In this document: piece by piece, positions 61,394 to 64,000 of the stretch | Layout: every line of letters begins with the position of its first letter | Numbering within the stretch: position 1 is the first letter of the stretch | From: Quercus robur | Taxonomy: Eukaryota > Streptophyta > Magnoliopsida > Fagales > Fagaceae | NCBI RefSeq assembly: GCF_932294415.1 | Contig: NC_065543.1 | Coordinates: 25,414,530-25,478,529 of the forward strand | Direction: 5' to 3' | Length of the DNA: 64,000 nt | Program-made: the position numbers and the translations under genes | The notes under the pieces: model-generated | What the model was told of the DNA's origin: nothing | The model's database searches: none | What the model saw: only the letters and a program-made list of their open reading frames with translations

Positions 61394-61503
61394 CTAAGAT
61401 TATAAAATATATCACATTACCTTCTCAAATGGGGGTGATCTTACCTTATTTATTGGTAGAGATGCAATAATTTATTGAATTGACAAAATTTGCCCATACT
61501 AAA

Positions 61504-61534
<31 letters not shown>

Positions 61535-61545
61535 TTACTCATGAG
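61394..61545. other. Short AT-rich spacer
   Basis: Contains an A-run and (TA)n at about 61500-61534. Nothing else seen. Confidence 0.6.
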
Positions 61546-62150
61546 CATTACCAAAATATCAAAAAACCTCTAAAATACCCCAAAACCTCTAAAATGACCA
61601 AAATACCCTTAGAACTTCCAAAATAACTAAAATGCACCCCGAATATCTAAAATATCCCAAAAACCTAAAAAAATGACCAAAATGCCCCCAAAACCTCAAA
61701 AATGGCCACAATACCACCAAAACTTTTAAAATAACCAAAATACCATCCTTGAAACCTTTGAAAATGACCAAAATAGTCCTAAACCTAAAAAATGGCCAAA
61801 GTACACTCAAAACCTCTCAAACGAGCAAAATACCCCTAAACCTCAAAAATGACCAAAATACCCTCGAAACCTCAAAAATGACCAAAAACCTAATAAATTA
61901 CTAAAATTACACCGAAACCTCTCAAACAACCAAAATACCCTGAAACATCTAAAATGAGCAAAAATACTTTAATATCTCTAAAATGACGAAAAATATCCTA
62001 AAACCTAAAAAATGACAAAAAAATACCTCGAAACCTCTAAAATAACCAAAATAATCTTGAAACCACTAAAATGACCAAAATACCCCCAAAACCTGAAAAC
62101 AACAACAAAAAAATACCCCGAAACCTCTTAAATGACCAAAATAGCCCTCA
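61546..62150 (+). repeat. Minisatellite related to the left arm of the hAT-like element
   Basis: About 20 diverged units of CTAAAATGACCAAAATACCCC-type sequence, period about 28-32 bp. Same unit as the left arm at 2330-2930 and 36560-37090, but without the inverted right arm and without the TAGGGGTGG end. Confidence 0.8.
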
Positions 62151-62164
62151 AATCTCTAAGGCGA

Positions 62165-64000
62165 AAGCACTATTTTGGTCCTTACATTTTGAGGTCAAGG
62201 TCAATTTGGTCCTTATATTTTGATAGCGGTCAATTTGGTCTCTGTTATTTTCAATTTGCAATTAATTTGATCCTTCACTATCAACAAAAAAAAAAAAAAA
62301 AAAAAATTAATTTGATCCTTACCGTTAACTCACTAACGGAAAATGCCCACATGGCAAATGAATTGCATTGTTGGCATGCCTAATATTAAAATATTAAATA
62401 AAATGTTGATGTGTCTAAATTTTAGTGACCACTCAGCACTTACATGGTAAAAAAAGCCCCATCAGCTTTTTTTTTTTTTTTTTTTTAATTTCTTCTCTAA
62501 TTGTTTCCTTTCTTTGTTTTATCTTTTATTTTTCTTGCAATTTCGTTAACCAAAGATAACTTTATTTTACTTTTACACAATGTTCTTCATTGTTCTTCCC
62601 CCAAACCCAGAATCTGTAGTTACTAACCAAACAAAATTTTTACCTCATCATTTACTTTACCAAATATTTTTTGGCTCAACACCATTCATTATTCTTCTTC
62701 CCCAAACCCAGAATCTGTAGTTGGGGAGTTTAACCAAATCTAAACATTCTTACAAATTATAAACTACAAACCCATCTTCAGCAACTTCGTGGAGGAGCTT
62801 CAGCATTTGCAGCAACAACCGTTGACATCTCATCAATCAAAAATTTTGTTTAGTTTTTCTCTTGTTTTCTCAGCAAAAAAACAGAGGCTCACTCAAATAC
62901 ACATCCAAAGTAAACCTATAAATCAACCCAAACCAAACCCACAACCAAATCAAAAAATCTTTTGTTGTTATGCCCAATAGATTCGTCATACGGCATTGTG
63001 GCACTAGATTGTATCTAAACTCCAAACACCAAGCGGTGCTTTTGGGATGGGTTTATACCCAGTGGATTAGGAGAAATTATACACTTATTTAAATTTCTGT
63101 TTTTTTTTTTTTTTTAAATCTAACTCACCAATTTTAAACAGGTGGGAATCTTTTAGTATAATGGTGGATCACGTCACTTGTCCACCATAAGGACTTTATA
63201 ATTTCTCGTGGATTAGGGATGGGTTTCAATTATTGGTTTGGGGCCTTTAGTTGTTGGAGGTCTAGTGGGTGGCTTATGGGTCTCGAATGGTTAGCTTTTG
63301 AGATGAAGGTGTTAGTTGATGGTGGGATTTTTTATTTTGATTTTGTTTGAGAGAGTGGCTTGAGAAGAGGGAGATAAGACAACCATGAAGGAAGGAATTA
63401 ATTGTGCTCTATTTCTTTAGGAGACAAGTGGGCTTTTTGGTTTCAACTTTTGACATATAAGACTTAAAGAAATTGAGAGATGGAGAGGTGGAGATTAAAG
63501 ATTAAGGAGACTCAAAGAAACGAAGGGCACTCTTCAGTGTTTTTTTAAATTTTTTTTATTAAAGAAATTGTAAGAAATATAAAATAAAAATAAATTGTTA
63601 TATATATATATATATTTAAAAAGCTAACATGGTTTTTTTTGATAAATAAGTGTTGAGGTGGCCACTAAAATTTAGATACATCAGCATTTTAATTAATATT
63701 TGAGAAATGATATGTCTACAACATTTTTACAAAATTTTTACAACAAATCCTAAGTGGCAAGTTGTTACTAGTTGTTATTGTTGAGGCAAAAAAGTAATCT
63801 TAGTGTTAGTTTGAAATTTGAACCAATAACAACTAACCACCTGTGATTTGTCGTAAAAATGTTGTAAACATAGCATCTCTCTTAATATTTTAATATTAGA
63901 CGTGCCAACAATGCAATCCATTTGCCACATAGGCATTTTCCATTAGTAAGTTAACGGCAGGAACCAAATTGATTACAAATTGAAAATAAGAGGGATCAAA
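62165..64000. mobile_element. Long-TIR element running off the window
   Basis: The left end (about 62165-62460: TTTTGGTCCTTACATTTTGA, ATTTTCAATTTGCAATTAAT, AACGGAAAATGCCCACATGG, GCATTGTTGGCATGCC) recurs inverted at about 63640-64000. Inverted ends exceed 200 bp, suggesting a Mutator-like element. The inside (62480-63600) has no transposase. CCCAAACCCAGAATCTGTAG occurs twice (about 62602 and 62702). The right end lies outside the window. Confidence 0.7.
63702..63881. mobile_element. 180-bp MITE, TSD TTAATATTT
   Basis: Ends GAGAAATGATATGTCTACAA and its inverse up to GCATCTCTC pair over about 22 bp with a few mismatches. TTAATATTT flanks it at 63693-63701 and 63882-63890, a 9-bp duplication typical of Mutator-like elements. 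It is inserted in the right inverted end of the larger element, whose left end lacks it. Confidence 0.85.

Noticed and set aside
1..64000. tRNA, rRNA or small RNA genes
   Set aside because: No cloverleaf or rRNA segment was recognised by eye; a covariance-model scan (tRNAscan-SE, Infernal) would be needed to exclude them.

Overview
The window looks like a transposon-dense intergenic stretch of a plant nuclear genome, most likely a eudicot. Evidence: AT-rich sequence, GT-AG introns, Ty1/copia and Ty3/gypsy retrotransposons with plant primer sites, LINE 3' ends with poly(A), hAT- and Mutator-like elements, and a plant patatin-like phospholipase gene. I cannot name the species. Only two intact protein genes are supported: a five-exon patatin-like lipase (20034-17932, minus) and a four-exon gene carried antisense inside a gypsy retrotransposon (25046-27183, plus). 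Everything else recognisable is mobile DNA, often nested.

Layout. 1-7354 is copy 1 of a segmental duplication. It holds a palindromic MITE, a 118-bp tandem repeat, a hAT-like element with inverted minisatellite arms (2156-4115), and the 3' LTR and RNase H end of a minus-strand copia element. 7355-11523 is a second, plus-strand copia element, 5'-truncated and split by a solo LTR (7479-9436). 11.5-17.9 kb holds LINE/RNase H 3' ends, a MITE with a CpG-rich GATCGC core, another solo LTR and a TIR element full of CTCGAG. 17.9-20.2 kb is the patatin-like gene. 20.2-23.1 kb is AT-rich with no gene seen.

23104-43065 is copy 2 of the duplication. It is interrupted by a complete 10,279-bp Tat/Retand-type gypsy element (23991-34269; 489-bp LTRs differing at 4 sites; 5-bp duplication ACTAT) and by a 672-bp hAT-type element (35009-35680; 8-bp duplication GTAGAAAG). 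Copy 1 keeps the empty site for both. The gypsy gag-pol (minus) has six nonsense codons and one frameshift, whereas its antisense gene is open and its splice phases agree. Copy 2 runs into a longer minus-strand copia element (38312-50098) carrying three nested solo LTRs. This is followed by a third, short copy of the duplicated unit (50101-50720) that lacks the hAT-like insertion.

50.7-64 kb: more solo LTRs (one inside a CT microsatellite), hairpin-forming minisatellites (56735-57155), a LINE split by a solo LTR, a fragment of a plant mobile domain gene, an AAATACCCC-type minisatellite, and a TIR element running off the right edge. The shared, private and empty insertion sites give a relative chronology of the region. 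The duplication could be real or could be two haplotypes placed in tandem by the assembler.
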